Positions 45,841 through 54,375 of a stretch of DNA of 64,000 nucleotides are shown one piece after another; the stretch's first letter is position 1, and each line of letters starts with the position of its first letter. The position numbers were made by a program, and so were the translations under genes. The stretch lies in assembly GCF_024623785.1 (NCBI RefSeq), contig NZ_JANKBZ010000015.1:186001-250000 (forward strand), read 5' to 3'. The notes beneath the pieces are model-generated. The model searched no databases. It saw only the letters and a program-made list of their open reading frames with translations, and was not told the DNA's origin. Source of the stretch: Archangium lipolyticum (GTDB lineage Bacteria > Myxococcota > Myxococcia > Myxococcales > Myxococcaceae).

Positions 45841-46847
45841 TGACTCGCATGTCTCATGGACACCGCTCCACCGGCTGGCGCGTGGCGCTGCTCGCCGCCG
45901 CGGCCTGGCTGCTGCCCGCCGGCGCCTCCGCCGCCGGCACCGACAAGACGCCCCTGCGCCAGGTGACGTGCTCGTTCACCGGCATGGTGGACGAGCTGCG
46001 CGCGGCGCTGAAGTCCGGCTCGCCCGCCTACCGCAAGTACGTGAAGGAGCGGCTGAAGGTGGCCGCCCGGGCCATGCCCGCCGACGAGCTGCTCGCCGTC
46101 ATCCAGCAGGAGAGGGATGCCGACACGCTGGAGGCCCTGGGCGCGGCCCTGGCCGGCAAGGCCAGCTTCAGCGAGGACGCCACGCTCCTCCAGCCGCTGC
46201 TCGCGCGCGCGGCGGGGGATGCCGATCCGGGCCTGCGCGCCGCGGCGGTGCGAGGGCTGCGCGGCACCGGCTCGGTGGACGCGATGGCGAAGAACGGCGG
46301 CGTGGTGACGTACGAGCAGCTCATCCGCGACAGCGCGCCCGAGGTGCGCCAGGCGGTGGTGGAGAACCTCGTCCACGAGAGCGCGAAGGTGTACTTCGGC
46401 CACGACCGCACCGTGTCCGAGACGGCCGTCAACACGGCGCTGGCCGCGAAGGACCCCGAGGTGGCCGCGAAGCTGCTGTCCGAGGTCTCCATGGAGCAGG
46501 TGGGCCACGGCACGGTGGAGCAGCTCCGCCAGCAGCTGCGCTCGGACAACGCGAGCCTGCGCGGGGCGGCGGCGACGGCGCTCGGCGGCGTGCCCGGGGC
46601 GGAGTCCGCGAGCGTGCGCGACTCGCTCGTCGAGCTCTACCGCACGGACAAGGACCCGGCGGTGCGCAAGGCGGCGCTCCAGGGAATCGTCCGGCTGGGC
46701 ATGGGCGGCGCGCTGTCCACGCTCGAGTCGCTGCGGGGCGTGGCGCCCGCGATGGATCCGGAGATCGACGCCTGGCGGACCGCGCTCGGGATGAACCTCC
46801 AGGAGTGGGAGCTGCTGCTCCGGGAGAAGGAGCGTCTGCGCAAGTAA
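45840..46847 (+). CDS. Exported HEAT-repeat protein
   Basis: A 335-residue protein with a Sec signal (core VALLAAAAWLLPAGASA; cleavage about residue 31). The mature part shows clear HEAT-type repeats: 'DPGLRAAAVRGLRGTG', 'APEVRQAVVENLVHES', 'NASLRGAAATALGGVPG', 'DPAVRKAALQGIVRLG'. The start ATG shares a base with the previous stop (TGATG), and an AAGGAG site lies within the end of that gene, so translation is coupled. Periplasmic solenoids of this kind usually bind proteins. Partner unknown, but the peptidase gene follows directly. Confidence 0.82.
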   Translation: MTRMSHGHRSTGWRVALLAAAAWLLPAGASAAGTDKTPLRQVTCSFTGMVDELRAALKSGSPAYRKYVKERLKVAARAMPADELLAVIQQERDADTLEALGAALAGKASFSEDATLLQPLLARAAGDADPGLRAAAVRGLRGTGSVDAMAKNGGVVTYEQLIRDSAPEVRQAVVENLVHESAKVYFGHDRTVSETAVNTALAAKDPEVAAKLLSEVSMEQVGHGTVEQLRQQLRSDNASLRGAAATALGGVPGAESASVRDSLVELYRTDKDPAVRKAALQGIVRLGMGGALSTLESLRGVAPAMDPEIDAWRTALGMNLQEWELLLREKERLRK

Positions 46848-46890
46848 CGGGGGGAACGCAGTTCCGCAGTGCAACCTCAGAGGAGGCAGT

Positions 46891-47436
46891 ATGAACGTGA
46901 AGAAGATGCTGTACGCCGCCGTGGCCCTCACGGCCGGCTGGGCGGGCGTGGCCGTCTCCGCCACCGCGAAGGGTCCCATCTGCGAGACCACCGCGAACGT
47001 GAACTCGACCACGTACTACAACTGCTCGGGCAGCAGCCACACCGCGCTCGACATGGGCAACGCGTCCTGCGGTGAGTGGAACCACCGCGCCATGCTCTCC
47101 GGCAGCTACTACTACCGGTACTACGGCGGCTGTGCGGCGGCCTGCTACGGCTCGACCTGCAACGGCGGCGCGGGCAACTACTACGTCGTCACCGGCTCCA
47201 ACGGCTGGGAGCACCGCCAGCTTCACATCTACGCCAACGTCAGCTCCGGCTCGAAGACGTGCGACGGCTGCGCGCTGGGCCTCGTGGGCGGCACCGGCAG
47301 CGCCACCGGCCCGCACGTGCACGCGGACAACCGTCAGTACGGCACCCGCAAGTCGGCCTGGTACACCAGCAAGGGCACCACCTGCGGCTCCAGCGCCTAC
47401 TGCGGCAACGTGGTCGGCTACCCCACGCTTCAGTAG
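46891..47436 (+). CDS. Secreted M23 (LytM/beta-lytic)-like zinc peptidase
   Basis: A 181-residue protein with a signal peptide (about 1-24, ending VSATA). The M23 zinc-site pattern is visible: SSHTALDMG (His 50, Asp 54) and TGPHVHAD (His 142 and His 144), with 'HIYANVSSG' at about 112 where M23 peptidases have their active-site His. It is unusually rich in Cys (about ten) and in Tyr/Ser/Gly, suggesting a disulfide-stabilised extracellular enzyme. Such enzymes cleave peptidoglycan cross-bridges or glycine-rich peptides. An AGGAGG site precedes the ATG. It is the third gene of the HEAT-repeat operon and is followed by a strong hairpin. The fold call rests on motif spacing only. Confidence 0.7.
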   Translation: MNVKKMLYAAVALTAGWAGVAVSATAKGPICETTANVNSTTYYNCSGSSHTALDMGNASCGEWNHRAMLSGSYYYRYYGGCAAACYGSTCNGGAGNYYVVTGSNGWEHRQLHIYANVSSGSKTCDGCALGLVGGTGSATGPHVHADNRQYGTRKSAWYTSKGTTCGSSAYCGNVVGYPTLQ

Positions 47437-47444
47437 TAGTCCCC

Positions 47445-47478
47445 CTGCCCCGCTCCTCCACCTCGCGGAGCGGGGCAG
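47445..47478 (+). terminator. Hairpin after the M23-like peptidase gene
   Basis: A perfect 12-bp stem CTGCCCCGCTCC / GGAGCGGGGCAG with a 10-base loop lies 8 bases after the stop. It has no U-tract, but its position at the operon end supports a terminator or mRNA-end stabiliser. Confidence 0.6.
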
Positions 47479-47613
47479 CTCCTCCCGGCCGGTGGCCCGC
47501 CCGCTCGCCCCACGGGCAGGAGACCCGAGGCCCCATGCCCATTCGCTTGTGACCGCTCGCTCCGGCTCCCCACCTTGTCCCAAGGGAACCGTTGAACGCG
47601 GCGGAAGGAAGGG

Positions 47614-48075
47614 ATGGGCATGCACAAGTGGACATGGAGCCTGACGGCGGTGGCCCTGCTCGGCCTCGCTTCCGGCTGCAACAAGGGGAACAACGAGAAC
47701 GCGAATGACCGGGGCGTGGTCGCGACGGAGCGCGGCCGCATGGGCGAGGAAGCCCCGGTGGAGAACGAGAGCGTCACCGAGCAGAAGCCCGAGGTCATCG
47801 GCGGCGAGGACCTGGCGGACCAGGAAATCTACGGCACGGTGACGGGAATGGGCGCCCAGAGCATCACGGTGCGCGACAACAGCGGGAGCACCACGATGAC
47901 GCTCGCGCTGCAGGAGGACACCCGCTTCCTCAGCCAGGGCCAGCCGGCGCAACGCACCCAGCTGCGCGAGGGCGTGCAGGTGCGTGCCTCCTATGACGAG
48001 CTGGGGGGCAAGTACGAGGCCACCACGGTGGAGCTCTTCCCCAAGGCGGCGAAGCCCCAGACCCCGGAGAAGTGA
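47614..48075 (+). CDS. Lipoprotein with DUF5666-like domain
   Basis: A 153-residue protein with a lipoprotein signal (lipobox GLASGC, Cys about 22). An Asn/Glu-rich spacer follows, then a beta-rich domain: 'DQEIYGTVTGMGAQSITVRDN', 'TMTLALQEDTRFL', 'REGVQVRASYDELGGKYEAT' and 'VELFPKA'. The layout matches the small secreted protein at 33613-34014. The ATG at 47614 follows GGAAGGAAGGG closely; the ATG two codons later (47620) has better spacing. It is probably co-transcribed with the DUF5335 gene 11 bases downstream. Function unknown. Confidence 0.78.
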   Translation: MGMHKWTWSLTAVALLGLASGCNKGNNENANDRGVVATERGRMGEEAPVENESVTEQKPEVIGGEDLADQEIYGTVTGMGAQSITVRDNSGSTTMTLALQEDTRFLSQGQPAQRTQLREGVQVRASYDELGGKYEATTVELFPKAAKPQTPEK

Positions 48076-48086
48076 GAGGTGTTCCC

Positions 48087-48467
48087 ATGCAGCATCACAC
48101 GCGAGAGATTCCCCGCGAGGTGTGGTCCGACTACCTCACCCTGCTGAGCAGCATCGAGCGGGACCACCAGGTCCGTGTCGAGGCAGGGAGTCCGGACCTG
48201 GGCGAGCAGACGGTGGCCGCGAGCCTGCCGCTGGTGGACATCTCCGTCGAGGAGAAGGGCAGCGACGAGGGGGCCATCGAGGTGACGGTGGGACGGCCCG
48301 GCGAGGAGATCACCCACCGCATCCTGCACCCGGAGCACGTCTGGGCCGAGGAGAGCGACAGCGGAGACATCGAGTGCCTGGACATCGAGGACTCGGACCA
48401 CGTGAAGACGCTCATCTACTTCGAGCCGCGGCTGGGGCTCGAGGAGGGCCTGTCCCAGCAGGTGTAG
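48087..48467 (+). CDS. DUF5335 family protein
   Basis: A 126-residue acidic cytoplasmic protein. 'REIPREVWSDYLTLLSSIERDH' at the start and 'PLVDISVEEKG' with 'HRILHPEHVWAEE' in the middle are the DUF5335 pattern. The ATG at 48087 has a GAGAGGTG site. It follows the lipoprotein gene by 11 bases. Family function unknown. Confidence 0.75.
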   Translation: MQHHTREIPREVWSDYLTLLSSIERDHQVRVEAGSPDLGEQTVAASLPLVDISVEEKGSDEGAIEVTVGRPGEEITHRILHPEHVWAEESDSGDIECLDIEDSDHVKTLIYFEPRLGLEEGLSQQV

Positions 48468-48552
48468 CCGGAAACGGCGAGGCCGGAGACGCCCCACCCC
48501 CCAAGAGGTGGTGCATCCCCGGCCCCTGTGTCAGCTCAGACGAGCGGACGGA

Positions 48553-49356
48553 TTACGGGTACAGCGCGCGGGCGCCGGTCTTGTCCAGGCTGGTCAGCAC
48601 GAGGTCGCCCGTCTGGGTGCCGTTGCACTGGGGGTAGTGCATGACGGAGGCGCGGTCGTAGGTGCTGGTCAGCGCGCGCCACTGGTTGTCCTCGTAGCAG
48701 CCGGAGGAGGTGGAGCGGGTGTGCTCGTGGCGGAAGCCGAGCGTGTGGCCCAGCTCGTGGCGCAGCACGCCCGTCAGGGTCCAGGAGCCCGAGCTGCCGA
48801 AGGCGCTGGTGTCGATGAGGACGTTGCGGGCCGAGCGGCTGGAGTTCGGGAAGAACGCGCGCGCCACGTAGCCGGCGCCGCTCACCTGGCGCACGTCGAA
48901 CACCACCGCCGACTGGGACGCGGTGCAGTTGGAGTCGTAGCTGCTGCTGTGCACGAAGTTGACGTTGGCGGTGGCCTCCCAGGCCGCGGTCGCGCTGTTC
49001 ATCGCGCTCACCACGGTGTTGTAGCGCGAGCCGAACGAGGAGGAGCTCACGCAGTAGGTGATGTTGCGGGCCGCGGTGGCGCTCCACTTGATGTCGCGGC
49101 CGCTCACGTAATACACGGCCAGCCCGCCCTCGGCGGTACCTACGTCGCCGTTGGCAACGAAGTTGTCATAGTACTCGCGCAGACCCTGCACGCCCTCGAC
49201 GGCCTCGTCGCCGTTGACGACGTAGACGTCGCCCTCGTCCTTGATGGCCTGGGCCTGGAACTCCTCGAACGTCGGGATCTGCTGCTCGGCGGCCTCGGGG
49301 CCACCGCAACCAACAAGAGCCACACCAGCCAGCAACGCCATCGAAAGCTTGCGCAT
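48553..49356 (-). CDS. M57-like (zincin) metalloprotease lipoprotein, copy A
   Basis: A 267-residue lipoprotein (lipobox LVGC, Cys 17). A propeptide-like region (about 20-75) precedes the catalytic domain. The zinc motif is HELGHTLGFRHEH (His 200, Glu 201, His 204, His 210) with a Met-turn at SVMHYPQ (about 240). This is the metzincin-type HExxHxxGxxH arrangement seen in M57/M10-like peptidases. It has four Cys in the catalytic part. ATG 49356 has an AAGGA site. A near-identical paralogue (copy B) lies 493 bases upstream on the same strand. A predatory or matrix-degrading role is inferred. Confidence 0.88.
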   Translation of the reverse strand: MRKLSMALLAGVALVGCGGPEAAEQQIPTFEEFQAQAIKDEGDVYVVNGDEAVEGVQGLREYYDNFVANGDVGTAEGGLAVYYVSGRDIKWSATAARNITYCVSSSSFGSRYNTVVSAMNSATAAWEATANVNFVHSSSYDSNCTASQSAVVFDVRQVSGAGYVARAFFPNSSRSARNVLIDTSAFGSSGSWTLTGVLRHELGHTLGFRHEHTRSTSSGCYEDNQWRALTSTYDRASVMHYPQCNGTQTGDLVLTSLDKTGARALYP

Positions 49357-49849
49357 GGGGGATTCCTTTTCGGGAACTTCAGGGGGTTGGCACGGCCGCC
49401 TGGGTTTCCCCAGCCGCGGTCGCGCGCCGCCTCCCATGAGCAACCGCCGGGCCAACCGTCCACGCTTCGGGAAATCGCGGACTTGGCGAGGATGGCGCGG
49501 GGAGTCGTGGAGTATTGGGAGTCCAGGTATTCCTGGGTTCCCTGTAAAGGACCCTGACTTTTCGCGCGAAATCCCTCGTGGTGCCGGGCGTTTATCCGCT
49601 TCCCGTCATCACTGTCCGACTCTCGGACGAGGTGTCGCCGTATCAGACAGCGGGCACACGTCTCCTGATGGAGGACCTCTCCAACAAGGAAACGGCCACG
49701 GACTCGGTCCAAATACAGCCACGGCGGCAAGTACAACCACAACAGCGGGCACCGCATTCATTGAAGGGCCAAGGAAGCGCCCTCCCGAGGACGGGAGGGT
49801 GGGCTTCCCTGGCCCGGACATCACCTACGAGGCCCAGGGGGCCTGGGGA
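49357..49849. other. 493-bp intergenic region between the tandem metalloprotease genes
   Basis: No ORF with a recognised product. Bases just upstream of copy A (49357-49390) resemble those upstream of copy B (50648-50680), with GATTCCTTTT shared, so the duplication includes the 5' untranslated region. A hairpin at about 49773-49808 (CCCTCCCG/CGGGAGGG core) lies 42 bases after the copy B stop and may terminate it. The rest is less GC-rich and probably holds the copy A promoter. Confidence 0.55.
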
Positions 49850-50647
49850 CTACGGGTACAGCGCGCGGGCGCCGGACTTGTCGAGGCTGGTCAGCACGAG
49901 GTCGCCCGTCTGGGTGCCCCTGCACTGCGGGTAGTGCATGACGGAGGACGAGTCGTAGCTGGTCAGCGCGCGCCAGTTGGCGTCCTCGTAGCAGCCGGTG
50001 CTGCTCAGCCGGGTGTGCTCGTGGCGGAAGCCGAGGGTGTGGCCCAGCTCGTGGCGCAGCACGCCGGTCAGCGTCCAGACGCCCATGTTGCCGAAGGCGC
50101 TGCTGTCGATGAGGACGTTGCGGGCCGAGCGGCTGGAGTTCGGGAAGAACGCGCGCGCGGTGTAACCGGCGCCGGTCACCTGGCGCACGTCGAACACCAC
50201 CGCCGTCTGGGACGCGGTGCAGTTGGAGTCGTAGGCGCTGCTGTGCACGAAGTTGACGTTGGCGGTGGCCTCCCAGGCCGCGGCCGCGTTGTTCATCGCG
50301 CTCACGACGGTGCTGTAGCGCGAACCGAAGGAGGAGGAGCTCACGCAGTAGGTGAGGTTGCGAGCCGCGGTGGAGCTCCACTTGATGTCACCGCCGATGT
50401 AGTACACGGCCAGCTCGCCATTGGCGGTGCCCACTTCGCCGTTGGCCACGTAGTTGTCGTAGTACGCGCGCAGCCCCTGGACGCCCTCGACGGCCTCGTC
50501 GCCGTTGACGACGTAGACGTCGCCCTCGTCCTTGATGGCCGAGGCCTGGAACTCCTCGAACGTGGGGATCTTCTGCTCGGCGACCTCGGGACCACCGCAA
50601 CCAACGAGGGCCACACCAGCCAGCAACGCCATCGAAAGCTTGCGCAT
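49850..50647 (-). CDS. M57-like (zincin) metalloprotease lipoprotein, copy B
   Basis: A 265-residue paralogue of copy A, about 85-90% identical by eye over the whole length, with the same lipobox (Cys 17), HELGHTLGFRHEH site and SVMHYPQ Met-turn. Differences include SGRDIKW becoming GGDIKW, NQWRALTSTYDRAS becoming ANWRALTSYDSSS (two residues shorter in all), and scattered conservative changes. Both copies keep every catalytic residue, so both should be active. The very long upstream ATG frame (50908) is not used because the lipoprotein signal begins at 50647. Confidence 0.88.
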   Translation of the reverse strand: MRKLSMALLAGVALVGCGGPEVAEQKIPTFEEFQASAIKDEGDVYVVNGDEAVEGVQGLRAYYDNYVANGEVGTANGELAVYYIGGDIKWSSTAARNLTYCVSSSSFGSRYSTVVSAMNNAAAAWEATANVNFVHSSAYDSNCTASQTAVVFDVRQVTGAGYTARAFFPNSSRSARNVLIDSSAFGNMGVWTLTGVLRHELGHTLGFRHEHTRLSSTGCYEDANWRALTSYDSSSVMHYPQCRGTQTGDLVLTSLDKSGARALYP

Positions 50648-50986
50648 CGGGATTCCTTTTTCGGGGACTGCAGGGGGGGATAAGGAGCGCGCTCGCCCGG
50701 GACTCCCCGGCCACGACCGCGTTCTCATTCCCTGAGCAACCCCCGAGCCAGGAATACGGCTCCTTGGAATTTCCAGGACTTGGCTGGATTCGCCTGGATT
50801 CCAGTGGAGCATCCGCGCTCCAACCGGGGCGCCAGGGATGCCAAATCCCTTTACACTCCACTCTCCAAGATTCTGAGATTTCCAGAACCTGAGAACAAGA
50901 CGGTACACCTGTCCTGGAATCGAACACCTGCTGTCGCCTGGGCGGCCACACGCCCGGTCACGCCGCGGCGCGGCGGAGAGAGAGGA
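50648..50986. other. 339-bp intergenic region upstream of metalloprotease copy B
   Basis: No gene. It contains an AT-richer patch (about 50820-50910) that likely holds the promoter of copy B on the minus strand. It then runs into the stop of the Rieske gene, also on the minus strand. No clear promoter hexamers could be assigned. Confidence 0.5.
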
Positions 50987-52036
50987 TCAGCCGTGGGCGG
51001 CCTCGGGCCCCTGGGCGGGCTCGGACGAGGTGCTGGCGTCGGCCTGGGCGAAGTAGATGCGCTCGAGCAGCTTGCGGTGGTGGATGAGGGGCTTGTCGTA
51101 CTTGCCCAGCCGCATGCCCTTCATGCTGTAGGGGGTGTGGGCCACCAGGGGGATGAAGCGGGCGTCGTCGCGGACCTCGAACCAGCTCAGTAGGAGGGCG
51201 GCGCGACGCATCAGCGGCATGAGCGGGCGCAGGCGCTCGTCGTGGAGCTGGACGAAGGAGAAGAAGTGCAGGCGCGTGGTGCTCGCCGTCTCCGGCACGA
51301 AGAAGATGACGGCGCGGTTGACGAAGGGGCGCTGCTGGCCGGTGGGGCTCGTCCAGGTGATGGTGTAGTCGGTGCGCACGGGGTCGAAGCGCGTCACCCA
51401 GTGGTTGTGGAAGATGTCACCGTTGCGCAGCAGCAACAGGGGAATCAGGTACGAGGGCCGCTGGGGCGCGCTGTAGCGCACCTCGGTGCGGTCATCGAAG
51501 TTGTGGGCCTCGTACTCGATGTCCTTCGTCTGGGCGCGGCTCCACCCGAGGCGGGTGTGGACGAAGGGGGTGTGCTCGTCCTCGCTGAAGTTGTCGAGGG
51601 CCACGTGTAGCGGCGCGCGGAAGAGCATGGAGAAGGTGCCGTTGAAGTCGTAGCCCTGGGGAACGAAGTCGGGGAAGGCGGAGGGGGGCGCGTCCCGGGC
51701 GGCGAGCCACAGGGAGTCGAAGCGCTCGACGAGCTGGAAGGAGCGCGCGTCGCACTTCTTGAGGTCGGGCTGGCTGGGGCTGCGGCCGTGGCCGTCGGCG
51801 TCGAAGAGCCAGCCGTGGTAGGGGCACTCGAGGCGGCCCTCGGGGGTGACACGGCCGGCGGACAGCGGGGCCAGACGGTGGGGGCAGGCATCGGCGAGCG
51901 CGGCGGGGCGGCCCTGGGCATCGCGGAAGAGGACGTAGGCGCGGCCGGCGAGCTCCACGCGCACCGGCTTCTCCTTGAGCTTCCGGGAGGGCAGAACGGG
52001 GTGGAAGAAGCGGGTGACGTCGGGCATGAGCTCCAT
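50987..52036 (-). CDS. Rieske-type oxygenase (aromatic ring-hydroxylating/VanA-like alpha subunit)
   Basis: A 349-residue protein. The Rieske [2Fe-2S] ligands are CPHR (Cys 51, His 53) and CPYHGW (Cys 71, His 74). The mononuclear iron site shows DNFSEDEHTPFVH (His-x4-His), with the third acidic ligand expected in the C-terminal half. N-terminal 'FFHPVLPSRKLKEKPVRVEL' resembles single-component and VanA-like oxygenases. It needs a reductase/ferredoxin partner, which is not in the window. The start is ATG 52036, or ATG 52027 three codons later. Substrate unknown; demethylation or hydroxylation of an aromatic or polyketide is possible. It is divergent from the cardiolipin synthase gene. Confidence 0.87.
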   Translation of the reverse strand: MELMPDVTRFFHPVLPSRKLKEKPVRVELAGRAYVLFRDAQGRPAALADACPHRLAPLSAGRVTPEGRLECPYHGWLFDADGHGRSPSQPDLKKCDARSFQLVERFDSLWLAARDAPPSAFPDFVPQGYDFNGTFSMLFRAPLHVALDNFSEDEHTPFVHTRLGWSRAQTKDIEYEAHNFDDRTEVRYSAPQRPSYLIPLLLLRNGDIFHNHWVTRFDPVRTDYTITWTSPTGQQRPFVNRAVIFFVPETASTTRLHFFSFVQLHDERLRPLMPLMRRAALLLSWFEVRDDARFIPLVAHTPYSMKGMRLGKYDKPLIHHRKLLERIYFAQADASTSSEPAQGPEAAHG

Positions 52037-52187
52037 GGCCGCAGTATATGCGCGGGGCCTGGGACACCGCCGGGGGCGCCCTGTCTGAAGGATGCTGGAC
52101 GGAGCCCACTCCCGCGTCGCCGCCGGACTGGGACCGTGCACATACTGACCGCTCGTCCCGGCCCCGACCCGGCCGGGCGGAGGACGG

Positions 52188-53645
52188 ATGACGCTGGAAT
52201 CGCTGCTCCTGGAGGTCTGGCCCCACGTGGCGGCGGCGTTCGCGGTGGTGGCCAACCTGCTGGCCACCGGGCACGCGGTACTGCGCAAGCGGGACGTGCG
52301 CGCGGCGGTGGCCTGGGTGGGGCTGGTGTGGCTGGTTCCGCTGGTGGGAGTGGTGCTGTACCTGCTGCTGGGCATCAACCGCATCCGCCGCCGGGGCCGC
52401 TCGCTGGCGCTGCGCCAGGAGCACGGCCAGTTTCCTCCGAGGCCGGAGGTGACGGCGTGCACCCCCGAGGAGCTCGCGGTGGCCATGCTCCCGGCGGCGC
52501 ACCTGGCCTCGCTGGCCCGGCTGGTGGACGAGGTGGTGCACCACCGGCCCCTGCTGCCGGGCAACCGGCTCGTCCCCTTGGAGGCCGGAGCGGGCGCCTA
52601 CCCGGCCATGCTGGACGCCATCGAGGCGGCGCGCACCTCCATCTCGCTGTGCAGCTACATCTTCGACAACGACGAGGCGGGCCGGCGCTTCGTGGAGGCC
52701 CTGGGGCGCGCGGTGAAGCGCGGGGTGCAGGTGCGGGTGCTCATCGACGCGCTGGGGGCGCGCTACGACTGGCCGCCCATCACCGGGCGCCTGCGCCGGG
52801 CGGGGGTGCGGGTGGCGCGCTTCCTCCCCACGCTGCTGATGCCGGCGCGCCTGCCCTTCATGAACCTGCGCAACCACCGCAAGCTGCTGGTGGTGGACGG
52901 GCGGGTGGGGTTCACCGGGGGGATGAACATCCGCGAGCACTTCCTGCCCGGCCATGGCGACGCGAGGGACCTGCACTTCCGGGTGGAGGGGCCGGTGGTG
53001 GGGCAGTTGCAGGAGACGTTCGCCGAGGACTGGGCCTTCACCACGAAGGAGCGCCTGCAAGGGGAGGCGTGGTTCCCGCCGCTGGAGCCCGTGGGGCCGG
53101 TGTTGGCGCGGGGGATTCCGGATGGCCCGGACGAGGACTTCGAGACCCTGCGCTGGACGCTGCTGGGGGCATTGGCGTGCGCGCGCTCCACGGTGCGCAT
53201 CGTCACGCCCTACTTCATCCCGGACTCGGCGCTCGTCACGGCGCTGAACGTGGCGGCGCTGAGGGGCGTGCGGGTGGACGTGGTGCTACCCGAGCGCCTC
53301 AACCTCCCGGTGGTGCAGTGGGCCGCCACCGCGCAGCTGTGGCAGGTGATGCGCCCGAACTGCCGCATCTTCCTCACGGCGCCCCCGTTCGATCACACCA
53401 AGCTGATGGTGGTGGACGGGGTGTGGTCGCTGGTGGGCTCGGCGAACTGGGATCCGCGCTCGCTGCGGCTCAACTTCGAGTTCGACGTGGAGTGCTACGA
53501 TCCGGAGCTCGCCATGCGGCTGGAGGGCCTCATCGAGGAGCGGCTGAAGCGTGCGCGGCAGCTCACCCAGGAGGAGCTGAGCGCCCGGTCCCTGCCCATC
53601 CGGCTGCGGGATGGCGTGGCCCGGCTGCTGTCGCCGTACCTGTAG
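52188..53645 (+). CDS. cls: Cardiolipin synthase
   Basis: A 485-residue inner-membrane enzyme of the phospholipase D superfamily. Two N-terminal membrane helices (about 12-30 and 42-60) precede two HKD motifs: NHRKLLVVDGRVGFTGGMN (His 230) and FDHTKLMVVDGVWSLVGSAN (His 403). A C-terminal 'ARLLSPYL' ends the protein, as in ClsA-type enzymes. It condenses phosphatidylglycerol with another phospholipid to make cardiolipin. A Gly/Ala-rich GC context gives the ribosome site CGGAGG about 8 bases upstream. It ends 14 bases before the convergent DUF2378 gene. Confidence 0.92.
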   Translation: MTLESLLLEVWPHVAAAFAVVANLLATGHAVLRKRDVRAAVAWVGLVWLVPLVGVVLYLLLGINRIRRRGRSLALRQEHGQFPPRPEVTACTPEELAVAMLPAAHLASLARLVDEVVHHRPLLPGNRLVPLEAGAGAYPAMLDAIEAARTSISLCSYIFDNDEAGRRFVEALGRAVKRGVQVRVLIDALGARYDWPPITGRLRRAGVRVARFLPTLLMPARLPFMNLRNHRKLLVVDGRVGFTGGMNIREHFLPGHGDARDLHFRVEGPVVGQLQETFAEDWAFTTKERLQGEAWFPPLEPVGPVLARGIPDGPDEDFETLRWTLLGALACARSTVRIVTPYFIPDSALVTALNVAALRGVRVDVVLPERLNLPVVQWAATAQLWQVMRPNCRIFLTAPPFDHTKLMVVDGVWSLVGSANWDPRSLRLNFEFDVECYDPELAMRLEGLIEERLKRARQLTQEELSARSLPIRLRDGVARLLSPYL

Positions 53646-53659
53646 GCGCGCGCGCCGCC

Positions 53660-54235
53660 TCAGGCGTTGGCCACCCGGGACACGGCCTCCGTCCAGCGGA
53701 TGTCGAAGGTGCAGCCGGTGGCGTCGAAGGACAGCACTTCCACGTGCACGTCATGAGCGCCGGCCACCTGCTGCGCCCGGAGGATGAGCCCCACCATGAA
53801 GGAGGGGTGGTCGCAGAGGACGTCGTTCATCCACAGCTCGACGTGCTGCGGCGAGTGGTCCACCAGCCGCACCTCGCTGAAGTTGTTGCCGCCGCGGAGG
53901 TCCTGACTGATGCGCGCCAGCGTCAACCCGAGCCCGAAGGCCGGGGCGAGCCCCGCCACCACGCGCCCCACGAACGTCTGGAGGTAGCCCTCCAGGAAGT
54001 GCTCCCCCATCCAGCCATGCGCCTCGGAGGGAGACAGGTCCGGGTAGAGCGCCTCGGAGGCGATGCGCACGAACGTCTTCCACTGCTCCAGGGGGTAGGA
54101 GATGGCGAGTGGATGCTCCAGATCCAACCCCGCCTCCAGCAACCGGGCCCGGGCCTCGGAAGACAGGCGCGCCCCCAGACCGCGCACGAAGAGCGCTTCG
54201 ACGGTCGTGGCGAAGACCTGTTTCTCCAGCGGCAT
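53660..54235 (-). CDS. DUF2378 (TIGR02265) family protein, second paralogue
   Basis: A 191-residue paralogue of the protein at 23857-24426. It shares 'VFATTVEALFVRG', 'GLDLEHPLAISYPLEQWKTF', 'LYPDLSPSEAHGWMG', 'GYLQTFVGR', 'NFSEVRL' and 'HVELWMNDV' in the same order. An AGGAGG site lies 6 bases before ATG 54235. A longer ATG at 54289 adds 18 residues and is not needed. Family function unknown; cytoplasmic. Confidence 0.85.
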   Translation of the reverse strand: MPLEKQVFATTVEALFVRGLGARLSSEARARLLEAGLDLEHPLAISYPLEQWKTFVRIASEALYPDLSPSEAHGWMGEHFLEGYLQTFVGRVVAGLAPAFGLGLTLARISQDLRGGNNFSEVRLVDHSPQHVELWMNDVLCDHPSFMVGLILRAQQVAGAHDVHVEVLSFDATGCTFDIRWTEAVSRVANA

Positions 54236-54375
54236 GACGGCCTCCTCGGCTCCTCCAAGGAAAGCGGCTCCAACACAGAGGCGCATCACGCGCCACTACC
54301 GAACGATCAGCTTCTCACAAAACAAGACACTTCCGCCAGACCACGGGGGGCGGTGTTGGACCGCGAGCCCACGAG

